Assembly (NCBI GenBank): GCA_015709315.1
Contig: JACCQI010000018.1
Span: forward strand, 1-62,472
DNA from: Desulfovibrionaceae bacterium
GTDB taxonomy: Bacteria; Desulfobacterota; Desulfovibrionia; Desulfovibrionales; Desulfovibrionaceae
Reading direction: 5' to 3'
Length of the DNA: 62,472 nucleotides
The number at the start of each line of letters is the position of its first letter. The stretch's first letter is position 1. The notes below the pieces were generated by a model that saw only the letters and a list, made by a program, of their open reading frames with translations, did not search any database and was not told the DNA's origin. Of this stretch, positions 52,353 to 60,475 are shown piece after piece. Position numbers and translations under genes: made by a program.

Positions 52353-52385
52353 GCCCGGAGCGTCCGTTGACGCTCCGGGCTTTTT
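52353..52385 (+). terminator. Terminator A after rplS
   Basis: The perfect stem GCCCGGAGCGTC/GACGCTCCGGGC has a CGTT loop and is followed by TTTTT. Confidence 0.9.
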
Positions 52386-52473
52386 GGGGTTTGGCGTTGA
52401 GGTGCGGGCGTGGGCCGCGCTGTCTATTGCGGAACTGCCGTCCTCTACTCCGTGAAGTTGCGGGTATATTTGG

Positions 52474-52505
52474 CCGGAGCGTTTCGATGACGCTCCGGTT
52501 TTTTT
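52474..52505 (+). terminator. Terminator B, a diverged copy of terminator A
   Basis: CCGGAGCGT (52474-52482) pairs with ACGCTCCGG (52490-52498) and is followed by seven T. It lies 77 bases before the rnhB start, so rnhB must have its own promoter or rely on read-through. Confidence 0.85.
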
Positions 52506-52581
52506 AGGGGTCGGCGTCGGGGTTCGGGTGGCCTTTTGACGGGCTTTGGGGCACAAACAGAGGCGGAGGATATTGGACTTC

Positions 52582-53223
52582 ATGAGCCGCGTGGTTTTGT
52601 ATGAGAAGGGGGGATACGCCCCCACGGAGATCGCCGGGGTGGACGAGGCCGGGCGGGGGTGCCTGGCCGGGCCGGTGGTGGCCGGGGCGTGCATCCTGCC
52701 CGTGGAGTACGACCTGCCGGGACTCAATGATTCCAAGCAGTTGACCGCCGCGAAGCGGGAGTCGCTGTACGGACCGATCCGGGAGCAGGCCGTGGCCTGG
52801 GGTGTGGGCGTGGCCTGGATGGACGAGATCGACGAAATCAATATTTTGCAGGCCACGTTCCGGGCCATGGGGCGGGCCGTGCGCGGCATGAAGGTCGAGC
52901 CGCGCTTCCTGCGGGTCGACGGCGACAAGACCATCCCCGGATACGCGCTCTTGCGCGACATTCCCCAGGAGGCCGTGGTCAAGGGCGACGGCACGGTCCC
53001 GGCCATTTCGGCCGCCTCCATCCTGGCCAAGACCTTCCGCGACCGGCTTATGGCCAAGCTCGCGAAACGCTATCCCGGCTACGGCATCTCGCAGCACATG
53101 GGCTACGGCACCAAGGCCCACATGGAGGCCATCAAGAAGCTCGGCCCCTGCCGCCTTCACCGCCTGACCTTCCGGGGCGTCAAGCTCGATCAAAAAGAGC
53201 AGAAGCAGGGCACCCTGTTCTAG
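52582..53223 (+). CDS. rnhB: RnhB, ribonuclease HII
   Basis: This 213-residue protein has the RNase HII catalytic DEXXG start [36 protein letters not shown] and [16 protein letters not shown]. It removes single ribonucleotides and RNA of RNA/DNA hybrids using Mg2+. ATG 52582 has GGAGGA about 12 bases upstream; TTG 52573 or an earlier TTG is possible. The gene is separated from the ribosomal operon by two terminators. Confidence 0.94.
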   Translation: MSRVVLYEKGGYAPTEIAGVDEAGRGCLAGPVVAGACILPVEYDLPGLNDSKQLTAAKRESLYGPIREQAVAWGVGVAWMDEIDEINILQATFRAMGRAVRGMKVEPRFLRVDGDKTIPGYALLRDIPQEAVVKGDGTVPAISAASILAKTFRDRLMAKLAKRYPGYGISQHMGYGTKAHMEAIKKLGPCRLHRLTFRGVKLDQKEQKQGTLF

Positions 53224-53314
53224 CCGCCCCGCAAAGCGGGATACAAAGTTTGGGAAAGGGGGTCCGGGGGGACAACCCTTTTCAAAGGGTTTCCCCCGGC
53301 CGCCGGAGGCGAAT
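53224..53314. repeat. Copy of the dispersed GCCGCCGGAGGC repeat between convergent genes
   Basis: The segment 53247-53312 reads CAAAGTTTGGGAAAGGGGGT, then CCGGGGGGACAACCC, TTTTCAAAGGGTTTCCCCC and GGCCGCCGGAGGC. AACCCTT/AAGGGTT and GGGGG/CCCCC make a compact hairpin. It sits between the rnhB and smpB stops and could terminate both. Confidence 0.7.
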
Positions 53315-53797
53315 CTACTTGTACGCCGCGAGCTGGCGCGCGGTGTCGCGGGCCATGTCGCGGTCCTTGATGTCCTGCTTCTTGGAATGGACGTTCTTGC
53401 CGCGTCCCAGGCCGATCTGGACCTTGACCTTGCCGCGCGCGAAATACAGGCGCAGGGGCACCACGGTCAGCCCCTTCTGCTCGGTCTTGGCCCGCAGGGA
53501 CTGGATCTCCTGCTTGTGCAGCAATAGCCGCCGGGGGCGTTCCGGGTCGTGCTGGTCGAAGAGGCCGGTCTTCTCGTAGGGCGCGATGTGAACGCCCACC
53601 AGGAATGCCTCGTCGCGGTCCGTGAAGCGCACGTAGCCGTCCTTGAACGACACCTGCCCGGCGCGCAGGGACTTGACCTCGCTGCCCGCGAGCGACAGGC
53701 CCGCTTCCAGGTCTTCGAGGATCTCGTACAATCGGCGCGCCTGTTTGTTGACGGCGATGGTGTTCGGAGAGAGGGTCTTCTTCTTTTTCTTTGCCAT
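53315..53797 (-). CDS. smpB: SmpB, tmRNA-binding protein
   Basis: This 160-residue protein begins with a Lys-rich stretch and [20 protein letters not shown] (landmark), has [18 protein letters not shown] and [18 protein letters not shown], and ends in the basic [18 protein letters not shown] tail needed for tmRNA function. It supports trans-translation of stalled ribosomes. It lies six bases after ptsI, an unusual operon position. No tmRNA gene is in the window. Confidence 0.96.
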   Translation of the reverse strand: MAKKKKKTLSPNTIAVNKQARRLYEILEDLEAGLSLAGSEVKSLRAGQVSFKDGYVRFTDRDEAFLVGVHIAPYEKTGLFDQHDPERPRRLLLHKQEIQSLRAKTEQKGLTVVPLRLYFARGKVKVQIGLGRGKNVHSKKQDIKDRDMARDTARQLAAYK

Positions 53798-53803
53798 GGG
53801 ATA

Positions 53804-55588
53804 TTACGTGGGCAGCTCGTCGTTTTCGAGCAGGGATGAAAAAAACGTGACTTCCTCGGGGAAGTGCTTGAAAATATTGTCCATCACCAGATTGTTGATG
53901 CGGCTGACCGTGCGGCATTCCAGGACGTCGCGCAGGAGCTTGCGGCAGTCGTGCATGTTGGTTTGCCGGATGATGCGCTTGATGCCGGGGATGGCCTGCG
54001 GGGTCATGGAGATGGAATCGATGCCCATGCCGAGCAGGATGGGCACGCAGTACGGATCGGAGGCCACCTCGCCGCAAAGCGACACTTCTATGCCCGCCTG
54101 ATGCGCCGCGTCAACCACCAATTTGATGGACCTGAGCGTGGCCGGGTGGAGCGGCTGGTACAGGTAGGAGACATGGCTGTTGGTCCGGTCCACGCCGAGG
54201 GAGTACTGGATCAGGTCGTTGGTGCCGATGGAGAAAAAGTCCACCTCGTGGGCCAGGTACTCGGCGATCATCACGGCGGCGGGCAGCTCGATCATGGTGC
54301 CCACGGGCATGTCCGGGTCGTAGTCCACGCCCTCGCGCCGCAGCTCGGCCTTGGCCTGGGCGAGCCATGCCTTGGCCTGGCGGACTTCCTTGACGCCGGA
54401 GATCATGGGGAACATGAGCGACACGTTGCCGTAGGCCGAAGCGCGCAGGATGGCCCTGAGCTGGACCTTGAAAAGCTGCGGGTTCTTCAGGCAGAAGCGG
54501 ATGGCCCGCAGCCCCATGGCCGGGTTTGCCTCGTTCAACTCGCCGAAGGAGGCGATGTACTTGTCGCTGCCCAGGTCCAGGGTGCGGTAGACCACCTTCC
54601 GGGGCGACATGATGGAGGCCAGGTCGATGTACTTGTCCGCCAGTTCGTCCTCGGTGGGCAGTTCCTTGCGGTTGAGATAGGCGTACTCCGTGCGGTACAG
54701 GCCCACGCCCTCGCCGCCGTTGTCCAGCACCGCGGCCACTTCCTCCACCAGCTCGATGTTGGCCAGGACCTCCACGCGCGAGCCGTCGAAGGTCTCGGCG
54801 GGCAGGTGGCACTGGCGCTTGATCTTGCGGGAGTAGGTCTCGAACAGGGCGGCCCGCTCGTTGTACTCCTCCAGTTCGTCCTCGGACGGGTTGACCACGA
54901 TCCTGCCGGTCAGGCCGTCGAGCACGACCAGGTCGCCGTCCTTGACCTTTTCCTCGAGCTTTTCCACGCCCACCAGGGCGGGGATGGCCAGGGACCGGGC
55001 CATGATGCCGGTGTGGGAGGTCTTGCCGCCGCGCACGGTGGCAAAGGCCATGATCTTGTCGGCCTGCAGCTCCACGGTGTCCGCCGGGGTCAGGTCGTGG
55101 GCCATGATGATGGCCCGGCCCGAGATGGCGGTCATGTCCACTTCAACGCCCATGAGCTTGGTCTGGACCTTGTCGGCCACCACGCGCACGTCCTGCATGC
55201 GCTCGCGGATGTACGGGTCGCTGATGGCCCCGAACGCCTGCTCCTGGTCGGCCACGGCCTTTTCCAGCGCCCAGGCCGCGTTCAGTCCCAGGGACTTGAT
55301 GTATTCCTCGGCGGCCCCGGACAGCTTGGGGTCCTTGAGCATCATCAGGTGGGTGTCGATGAGCGAGCCGTGGCTCTTCAATTCCTCGGGCATCTGCTCG
55401 CGGATGGCCGCCAGTTCCTGCACGACGGTCTTGAAGGCATCGTGCAGCCGGTCGATTTCGTCACCCACCAGCCTGGCCGCGACGGTCTGTCTCGGCAGGT
55501 TGGCGGCATGGCTCCGGTTGACGAAAAAGGCCTTGCCGATGGCGATGCCCGTAGCGACCGGAATGCCGGTGATGATCGAGTCGGCCAT
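53804..55588 (-). CDS. ptsI: PtsI, PTS enzyme I (PEP-protein phosphotransferase)
   Basis: This 594-residue enzyme has the phospho-acceptor histidine in GGKTSHTGIMARSLAIPA, the PEP-binding domain with YRTEYAYLNRKELPTEDE, GLRAIRFCLKNPQLF, MIELPAAVMIAEYLA and the CGEVASDP active-site cysteine (shown as landmarks). It transfers phosphate from PEP to HPr. It starts three bases after ptsH. The usual sugar-specific EIIA/EIIB genes are not next to it. Confidence 0.96.
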   Translation of the reverse strand: MADSIITGIPVATGIAIGKAFFVNRSHAANLPRQTVAARLVGDEIDRLHDAFKTVVQELAAIREQMPEELKSHGSLIDTHLMMLKDPKLSGAAEEYIKSLGLNAAWALEKAVADQEQAFGAISDPYIRERMQDVRVVADKVQTKLMGVEVDMTAISGRAIIMAHDLTPADTVELQADKIMAFATVRGGKTSHTGIMARSLAIPALVGVEKLEEKVKDGDLVVLDGLTGRIVVNPSEDELEEYNERAALFETYSRKIKRQCHLPAETFDGSRVEVLANIELVEEVAAVLDNGGEGVGLYRTEYAYLNRKELPTEDELADKYIDLASIMSPRKVVYRTLDLGSDKYIASFGELNEANPAMGLRAIRFCLKNPQLFKVQLRAILRASAYGNVSLMFPMISGVKEVRQAKAWLAQAKAELRREGVDYDPDMPVGTMIELPAAVMIAEYLAHEVDFFSIGTNDLIQYSLGVDRTNSHVSYLYQPLHPATLRSIKLVVDAAHQAGIEVSLCGEVASDPYCVPILLGMGIDSISMTPQAIPGIKRIIRQTNMHDCRKLLRDVLECRTVSRINNLVMDNIFKHFPEEVTFFSSLLENDELPT

Positions 55589-55591
55589 GGG

Positions 55592-55894
55592 TTATCCTTC
55601 CAGCTTGTTGGCGAACAGTTGTTCCAGCCGCTCCAGGGCGGCCTCGGCGTCTACGCCCGAGGCGCGCAGTTCAACGACGTTGCCCGGCCCGGCGGCCAGA
55701 GTCAGGATGTCGAGTATGGACTTGGCATCCGCCTCCTGGTCGTCGCAGACCAGCGAGATGTCGGCTTGGAAGGCTTGCGCCTCCTGAGCGAGCTTGCCGG
55801 CGGGCCGGGCGTGCAGCCCGTTTTCCGTGGCAACGATTACCTTTCGGGAGAGATATTCTCCGCCTTCCGAACCTGTGGTGCTTTCTTCCGTCAT
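55592..55894 (-). CDS. ptsH: PtsH, HPr phosphocarrier protein
   Basis: This 100-residue HPr carries the active His28 in ENGLHARPAGKLA and a regulatory-type serine, Ser59, in EADAKSILDILTLAAG. A 13-residue acidic extension (EESTTGSEGGE) precedes the usual N-terminus. The serine would permit HprK phosphorylation, though hprK is not in the window. It sits between EIID and ptsI. Confidence 0.93.
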   Translation of the reverse strand: MTEESTTGSEGGEYLSRKVIVATENGLHARPAGKLAQEAQAFQADISLVCDDQEADAKSILDILTLAAGPGNVVELRASGVDAEAALERLEQLFANKLEG

Positions 55895-55943
55895 TATAAA
55901 ACCCGCTCTGTCAATCCGTGTTTATGTCCGATTGATGGGAAAA

Positions 55944-56735
55944 TCACAAGCCAAAACCGTTTCGGATGGAGTCTTCCACCCAGGGAAATATGTCGATGAG
56001 GATAACGAAAACAGCCACCGCCAGCACCCGCGAAAGCACTCCGGTCCGCACGAACCGGGCGAACAGCAGCAGTCCGGCCACGCTCAGGGGCAGCTCCCAC
56101 CACTGGTGGGGATGCGGCCATATCAGGGTCCACAGCCAGATGAGCAGGCCCGCGTTGGCGTACTTGACCCGGCGGCCCCAGTTGATCAGGTCCCAGCGCC
56201 TGAGTTTCTCAAGGAACTTGAATCCCTGCCGCACGCCCGCCGTAAAGGTGTAGGCCCTGAACGCCTGAAGCCCGGCCAGCAGGGCGACGCCCAAAAGCAG
56301 GGCGGCCGTGTTCAGGCCGGACAGCAGCAGGCAGATGGTCAACAGCGCCCAGAAGATGAGCAGACTGCCCGCGAAGACCGAGTCCCCGATGGCCGACAGG
56401 GTGTAGGCCGTGGTGTCCTTGACCTTGGGCAGCATCTTGGCCGGGAACGTGCCCGCCTTGATGGAGGTCTCCACGTTCAGCAGGATGCCCACCAGGCACG
56501 GCGTCCAGAAGGGATGGGACTGATAGTGCCGGGCGTATCGCTTCTGGGCGGCCTTGAGTTCCCTGGGGTCGGTGTGGATGGCCCGAAGGCCTGGCTGCAT
56601 GGCGTAGGTGAGCCCGATGTTCTGCATGCCGCGCGTGTTGAATCCGGCGCCCACGAGATAGGAACGCAAAAAGCTCCGCAGGTGGGCCATGCCCCTGCTT
56701 TCCGTTCCCGAATGTGCCGTCTTCCCGTGCGCCAT
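55944..56735 (-). CDS. PTS mannose-type EIID component
   Basis: This 263-residue EIID-Man family protein has the motifs FNTRGMQNIGLTYAMQPGLR, YQSHPFWTPCLVGILLNVE and the TM-rich C-terminal half (both landmarks, split across the protein at ~30-110 and ~130-260). EIID works with EIIC as the membrane part of mannose-family permeases; no EIIC, EIIA or EIIB gene is adjacent, so either they lie outside the window or the protein serves another use. It follows bioY by 15 bases and precedes ptsH by 49. Confidence 0.9.
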   Translation of the reverse strand: MAHGKTAHSGTESRGMAHLRSFLRSYLVGAGFNTRGMQNIGLTYAMQPGLRAIHTDPRELKAAQKRYARHYQSHPFWTPCLVGILLNVETSIKAGTFPAKMLPKVKDTTAYTLSAIGDSVFAGSLLIFWALLTICLLLSGLNTAALLLGVALLAGLQAFRAYTFTAGVRQGFKFLEKLRRWDLINWGRRVKYANAGLLIWLWTLIWPHPHQWWELPLSVAGLLLFARFVRTGVLSRVLAVAVFVILIDIFPWVEDSIRNGFGL

Positions 56736-56750
56736 GGTGGGTAACCCCGG

Positions 56751-57305
56751 CTACCGTTGCCCCGGCAGGAGGTTGAGCCGGGCCAGGTAGCGGCAACAGG
56801 CCAGGGCCACGACGATCTTGACGGCGGCCCAGGGAATGAACGGGATCATGCCCACGGCCATCGCCTTGGCCCAGGTGAAGTCCAGGACGGCCTTGAGCCG
56901 GGCCACCCCGAGCGCGTAGAGCGCGATGATGGCCAGGACGCCGAACAGGAGGCCCCGGCCCCAGGGGACGAGCTTCCCTTGGGCGGGCCGTGCCAGCCCG
57001 CACAGCAGGGCGGCCAGGACGAAGCCGAACAGAAAGCCGCCCGTGGGTCCGAGCAGATGGCCCAGGCCGGACGTTCCGCCCGCGAACACGGGCAGGCCCA
57101 CGATCCCGGCCAGCAGGTAGAGCGCCACGGCCAGGACGCCGTGCCGGGGGCCAAGGGTGTATCCGGCCAGGAAAATGAACAGGGTTTGCAGGGATACGGG
57201 CACCGGGCCGATGGGCACGATCAGGTACGCGCCCGCGCCGATGAGGGCGGCCATGAGTGCGGTCCAGACCAGGCGGTGCAGGTCGAGCAGGGGGGAGTCC
57301 GTCAT
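56751..57305 (-). CDS. bioY: BioY, biotin ECF transporter S component
   Basis: This 184-residue membrane protein has about six helices and the BioY pattern: GAYLIVPIGPVPVSLQTLFIF and AGTSGLGHLLGPTGGFLFGF (landmarks), the latter containing the conserved GPTGG loop. It binds biotin for uptake with the energy-coupling ATPases or alone. ATG 57305 was chosen; an upstream extension lacks a ribosome site. It is the first gene of a minus-strand operon that continues into PTS genes and smpB, an odd mixture. Confidence 0.92.
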   Translation of the reverse strand: MTDSPLLDLHRLVWTALMAALIGAGAYLIVPIGPVPVSLQTLFIFLAGYTLGPRHGVLAVALYLLAGIVGLPVFAGGTSGLGHLLGPTGGFLFGFVLAALLCGLARPAQGKLVPWGRGLLFGVLAIIALYALGVARLKAVLDFTWAKAMAVGMIPFIPWAAVKIVVALACCRYLARLNLLPGQR

Positions 57306-57419
57306 TGTTGATTCATGCCTTGGCCGGAACTTGTCCGGCGCGGTTGATGTCGCCGCGTTTTCCCCGGTCCGCGGGCGAACCCGTGCGGGGAAGGGGGAGA
57401 CCGACGCCTTCAAATAATG

Positions 57420-57449
57420 ATGATAGCCTTTCAACCCGGCATCTTTCAA
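57420..57449 (-). promoter_or_regulatory. Candidate promoter of the bioY-pts-smpB operon
   Basis: On the minus strand TTGAAA (-35, 57444-57449), 18 bases and TATCAT (-10, 57420-57425) are good sigma70 matches. Confidence 0.55.
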
Positions 57450-57581
57450 TGTTTTAATTGCAGGTCGGCGGGCGCCCTCAGTTCATGGGGAGCTTTGTGG
57501 GTCAGCCGCCGCGAGAAGTCAAGCGGCGGGACGCGGCGCGTCCGGCCGCCCGCATGTGAATAAAAGAATTTGGAAAGGGGA

Positions 57582-57609
57582 TTGATTCGCCGAGGAAAAG
57601 GAATACACT
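57582..57609 (+). promoter_or_regulatory. Candidate promoter of the small membrane protein gene
   Basis: TTGATT (57582-57587), a 16-base spacer and TACACT (57604-57609) precede the gene by about 33 bases. Confidence 0.45.
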
Positions 57610-57642
57610 CTTCCTCCGAGTTTAATTCAGGAGGTACGAAAT

Positions 57643-57864
57643 ATGGAAATGGATCTGGATTTGGTTTTTGTTGACGGGGTGTTGCTGATTGCCTTGATGG
57701 CGTTTTTGGCGAGCCTCGGCCATTCCATAGGCAGGTTCATCCGGGCCAAGTTCCCGACCCTGTCCCGCATGCCCGCGCGTTTCGAGCGCCGCTATCCCCA
57801 GCTGTTCGACGAAGACGACAGCTTCTATTGCTTCTTCAGCAAGGGCGCGCTGTACGGCAATTGA
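57643..57864 (+). CDS. Small membrane protein, hypothetical
   Basis: This 73-residue protein has one hydrophobic helix at about 9-27 (VFVDGVLLIALMAFLASLG) followed by a basic region and an acidic/aromatic end (LFDEDDSFYCFFSKGALYGN). A strong AGGAGG precedes the ATG, a promoter lies upstream and a terminator downstream, so it is probably a real, separately expressed gene. I know no family. The pattern of one helix and a conserved-looking amphipathic tail is common in small regulatory membrane proteins (inference). Confidence 0.75.
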   Translation: MEMDLDLVFVDGVLLIALMAFLASLGHSIGRFIRAKFPTLSRMPARFERRYPQLFDEDDSFYCFFSKGALYGN

Positions 57865-57889
57865 CGCCGTTCGCCCCTTGCGGGGAGAA

Positions 57890-57924
57890 AGCCGGAAGCG
57901 GGATCATCCCGTTTCCGGCTTTTC
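57890..57924. terminator. Bidirectional terminator between small membrane protein and rsmI
   Basis: AGCCGGAAGCGGGA (57890-57903) pairs with TCCCGTTTCCGGCT (57907-57920) with one G-T pair across a three-base loop. T runs follow on the plus strand (TTTTCGG) and, more weakly, on the minus strand (TTTCTCC). Confidence 0.85.
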
Positions 57925-57944
57925 GGTTTTTGAGCGGGGAGGAA

Positions 57945-58772
57945 CTAGTCCCGCATGAGGGCGTAGACCTGCTTGGCCGTCCAGCCCTGGACGCGCTCGG
58001 CCACCCGACGGGCGATCTCCTTGGGCCTGCCCCCGGCCTCGGCCTCCTCGGCGATCAGCGCGAGCACGGCCTCCTCGTCCGCCTCGCCGATTTCGCCGGC
58101 CGGGCCGATGATGACCGTCAGCTCGCCGCGCAGGTCGAGGTCCGTGTCCTCCAGGGCGTTCAGGGTGCCCCGGATGAATTCCTCGTAGTCCTTGGTCAGT
58201 TCGCGGGCCACGCAGAACTCGCGGTCGCCCAGGATGTCCCTGGCGATGGCCAGGGTGCCCGCCAGGCGCGACTTGCGCTCGAACAGGACGAGCGTGGCCC
58301 CGGTGTCGCGGTGGGTCTGGAAGAGCTTTTCGGTCTGGGACTTCTTGCGCGGGGCAAAGCCGAGAAAGGTGTAGGGCAGGGGCGGCAGCCCGGAGGCGGA
58401 CAGGGCGGTCACCGGCGCGCTGGGGCCGGGCACCGGCCGGACGCGGATGGCGTGGTCGCGGCAGGCGCGGACCAGGGTGAAGCCGGGGTCGGACAGGAGC
58501 GGGGTGCCCGCGTCCGAGATGAGCGCCACGTCCAGGCCGTCTTCCAGGATGTCGAGCACCCTGGGCAGCCGCTTGTCCTCGTTGTGTTCGAAAAAGGACA
58601 TCAGCCGCCCGTGCTTTTCCAGCCCGAGCCGCTTGAAGAGCAGCCCGGCCCGTCGGGTGTCCTCGGCCAGGACCACGTCCGCGCCTTCCAGCACGGCGCG
58701 GGCGCGGGGCGAGAAGTCGTCCGTGTTGCCCAGGGGGGTGGCCACGACATACAGTGTTCCGGTCTCGGTCAT
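57945..58772 (-). CDS. rsmI: RsmI, 16S rRNA 2'-O-ribose C1402 methyltransferase
   Basis: This 275-residue protein has the RsmI motifs LYVVATPLGNTDDFSPRA, ISDAGTPLLSDPGF and LPPLPYTFLGFAPRKK, typical of the tetrapyrrole-methylase fold adapted to rRNA. It adds the 2'-O-methyl of Cm1402 in the 30S decoding centre. The ATG overlaps the yraN stop by four bases (ATGA). Confidence 0.95.
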   Translation of the reverse strand: MTETGTLYVVATPLGNTDDFSPRARAVLEGADVVLAEDTRRAGLLFKRLGLEKHGRLMSFFEHNEDKRLPRVLDILEDGLDVALISDAGTPLLSDPGFTLVRACRDHAIRVRPVPGPSAPVTALSASGLPPLPYTFLGFAPRKKSQTEKLFQTHRDTGATLVLFERKSRLAGTLAIARDILGDREFCVARELTKDYEEFIRGTLNALEDTDLDLRGELTVIIGPAGEIGEADEEAVLALIAEEAEAGGRPKEIARRVAERVQGWTAKQVYALMRD

Positions 58773-59161
58773 TGGTGCATCCCGGTCAGGTCAAAGGCGT
58801 TTTCGACAAGTTCCACATCCATGGAGGTCCCGGTGTCGGTGACGGCGGCCAGGTCGAACCGGCAGGGTTCGTCCCACAGGTCGTGCCGGGTCAGGTACTG
58901 GCCGGCCGCCCTGACCAGCCTGGCCCGCTTTTTCGGGGTCAGGGCCTCGCCGGGCGAAGCCATGGAGTTCGCCCGGCGCGTCTTGACCTCCACGAACACC
59001 ACGGTGTCCCCGTCGCGGCAGACCAGATCCAGCTCCCACTGGCGGAACCGCCAGTTGCGGTCCAGCACCCGGAATCCCCTGGTTTCGAGATACCGGGCGG
59101 CCGCGTCCTCGCCGAGGTCGCCGGTCCGCCTCGCGGTCGACGGTTTGGTAAAAATGCCCAT
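58769..59161 (-). CDS. YraN/UPF0102 family endonuclease-like protein
   Basis: This 130-residue protein has the UPF0102 core GEDAAARYLETRGFRVLDRN, the WELDLVCRDGDTVVFVEVKTR nuclease motif (E..D..E.K; landmark) and AGQYLTRH. It has the fold of a Holliday-junction-type endonuclease, function uncertain. ATG 59161 gives the usual length; a GTG 18 bases upstream is possible. In many relatives yraN and rsmI follow rnhB directly; here the pair is on the opposite strand 5 kb away. Confidence 0.9.
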   Translation of the reverse strand: MGIFTKPSTARRTGDLGEDAAARYLETRGFRVLDRNWRFRQWELDLVCRDGDTVVFVEVKTRRANSMASPGEALTPKKRARLVRAAGQYLTRHDLWDEPCRFDLAAVTDTGTSMDVELVENAFDLTGMHQ

Positions 59162-59212
59162 GGCCTGGAGTGATAGCACAGCGGAGTTCGGCTTGCCAGG
59201 AGGCGAGTCCGG

Positions 59213-60334
59213 CTATTTCCCGTTCAGTTGCCGGAGCACGGCGTCGGGGTTGAAGTCGTATCGCGTGCGCCGGGGGTTGCGGGTCTTGGTGAATTGGCCG
59301 AAGTCGATCCGCTTCCAGTTGGCGCGGTCCAGCAACGGAAGGTAGTCGTCCACGTTGTCCTGGTCGAGGAGGCGCATTTCGGAGTGGAGCGTGGGGAGCG
59401 GGTCGGCGAAATCATGACCGTTGTGGTAATCGAAGATCATGATCAGTGACCATGCCCCGTCCATGAAGTGCCCGCCCACCAAGGCCTCCAGGCGGCCGTC
59501 CCTGACGGCGTCAAGGCCCTCTTCGGCCCAGCCCACGCCTCCGGCGAGGAAGTTCTTCCGGGGGTGAAAGCCCTTTGCGTCGGCCGCGTCCAGGGTGCCG
59601 AGGGCCGTTTCGTCGTGGATCGACCAGAACACCCTGCAATCCGGGTACATGTCCAGCAGACGGAGTGTCTTTGTCCTGGCCGTGTCCCTGGTCCAGTCGG
59701 TCCAGACGTAGCGCTCCAGGAAAACCTTGGGCGTTCGGTTTATGGCCTGCTCCAGGCCTTTCTTCCTGTGCAGCCCGGAGGTGGTGTCGCGGGAGCCGCC
59801 GATGCCGGGCAGGTGCAGGACGCCGTCGTTGTCCGTGAGGCCCAGTTCGAACCCCCGCTTGATGAGCCGGTCGGCGAGCATCCGCCCGGCCAGGATGTCG
59901 TCCGGGAAGAGGTGGCCGATCCAATTCTTGTGTCTGCCGCGGGGACTTCCGGCCGCGTTGCGCTCGGCGGCGATCACGTCCGTGTTGCAGATCACGGACT
60001 TGATGTCCGCCCTGTCCAGCATATCCAGCATGTCCAATGAGTTCTTGGCTTGATATATGAAGACGACGTAGTCAGGCGGGGCGGGCCGGTAGATGGCTCT
60101 GCGGGCGTTATCCACCACGGAGAAGCGGTCTTTCGAGTAGACGACTTCAAGCTCGATGCCGAGGTCGTCCGCAGCGACCCGCATGAAGTCCGTGAAGCGG
60201 GCCCAGAAGGAATTTTCTCCGGGCTGGGAGGGCGTGAGGAACAGCACCTTCGGGGGCGCTTCCTCCGCCAGGGCGGGAGCAGCCGCGAACAGGAGGCACA
60301 GGCAGAGGGTGAGCAGTGCGGGCAGTCGTTTCAT
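59213..60334 (-). CDS. Periplasmic sugar-binding-like protein (orphan)
   Basis: This 373-residue protein has a Sec signal peptide (MKRLPALLTLCLCLLFAAAP ALA) cleaved near residue 23. The mature part is a type I periplasmic binding protein (Peripla_BP_4-like) beginning KVLFLTPSQPGENSFWARF and containing GIGGSRDTTSGLHRKKGLEQ. No permease or ATPase gene is adjacent, so it may serve a chemoreceptor or a two-component sensor (as LuxP does) or a distant transporter. No Cys lipobox is present. It is divergent from a Gfo/Idh gene. Confidence 0.82.
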   Translation of the reverse strand: MKRLPALLTLCLCLLFAAAPALAEEAPPKVLFLTPSQPGENSFWARFTDFMRVAADDLGIELEVVYSKDRFSVVDNARRAIYRPAPPDYVVFIYQAKNSLDMLDMLDRADIKSVICNTDVIAAERNAAGSPRGRHKNWIGHLFPDDILAGRMLADRLIKRGFELGLTDNDGVLHLPGIGGSRDTTSGLHRKKGLEQAINRTPKVFLERYVWTDWTRDTARTKTLRLLDMYPDCRVFWSIHDETALGTLDAADAKGFHPRKNFLAGGVGWAEEGLDAVRDGRLEALVGGHFMDGAWSLIMIFDYHNGHDFADPLPTLHSEMRLLDQDNVDDYLPLLDRANWKRIDFGQFTKTRNPRRTRYDFNPDAVLRQLNGK

Positions 60335-60380
60335 CAGGTCGGCCGCTTTCCATGGGCTAGGGTTGCAATGAGACTATTAT

Positions 60381-60409
60381 ATTATACATAATTGTCGAAC
60401 AGTGAGCAA
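60381..60409 (-). promoter_or_regulatory. Candidate promoter of the periplasmic binding protein gene
   Basis: On the minus strand TTGCTC (60404-60409), a 17-base spacer and a perfect TATAAT (60381-60386) lie 47 bases before the start codon in an AT-rich stretch. Confidence 0.6.
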
Positions 60410-60475
60410 GGCCGTTGGACATTCATTCCTTTTGGCAGCGCGATTTTTGCGATATGGTCACGGCAGGAGGCTGTC

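Larger units (their letters stand above)
52216..52581 (+). repeat. Nested hairpin and two tandem terminators after rplS
   Basis: These 366 bases hold no gene. First, a nested structure (52212-52338): outer GTAATTTTCCGGA/TCCGAAAAATTAC (one mismatch), then CCGTTG/CAACGG, GCGGAAATC/GATTTCCGC and GCGTAT/ATACGC. Then terminator A at 52353-52385 (perfect 12-bp GCCCGGAGCGTC stem and five T) and terminator B at 52474-52505 (9-bp CCGGAGCGT stem and seven T). The flanks of A and B are also alike (GGGGT.GGCGT.G.GGT.CGGG), so the block was duplicated with a 119-base offset. Confidence 0.8.
57306..57642. promoter_or_regulatory. Divergent promoter region bioY / small membrane protein
   Basis: These 337 bases hold two promoter candidates pointing outward (57420-57449 minus and 57582-57609 plus). 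The bioY leader is about 108 bases. I do not see the long TTGTAACC/GGTTACAA-type BirA operator. Confidence 0.5.
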
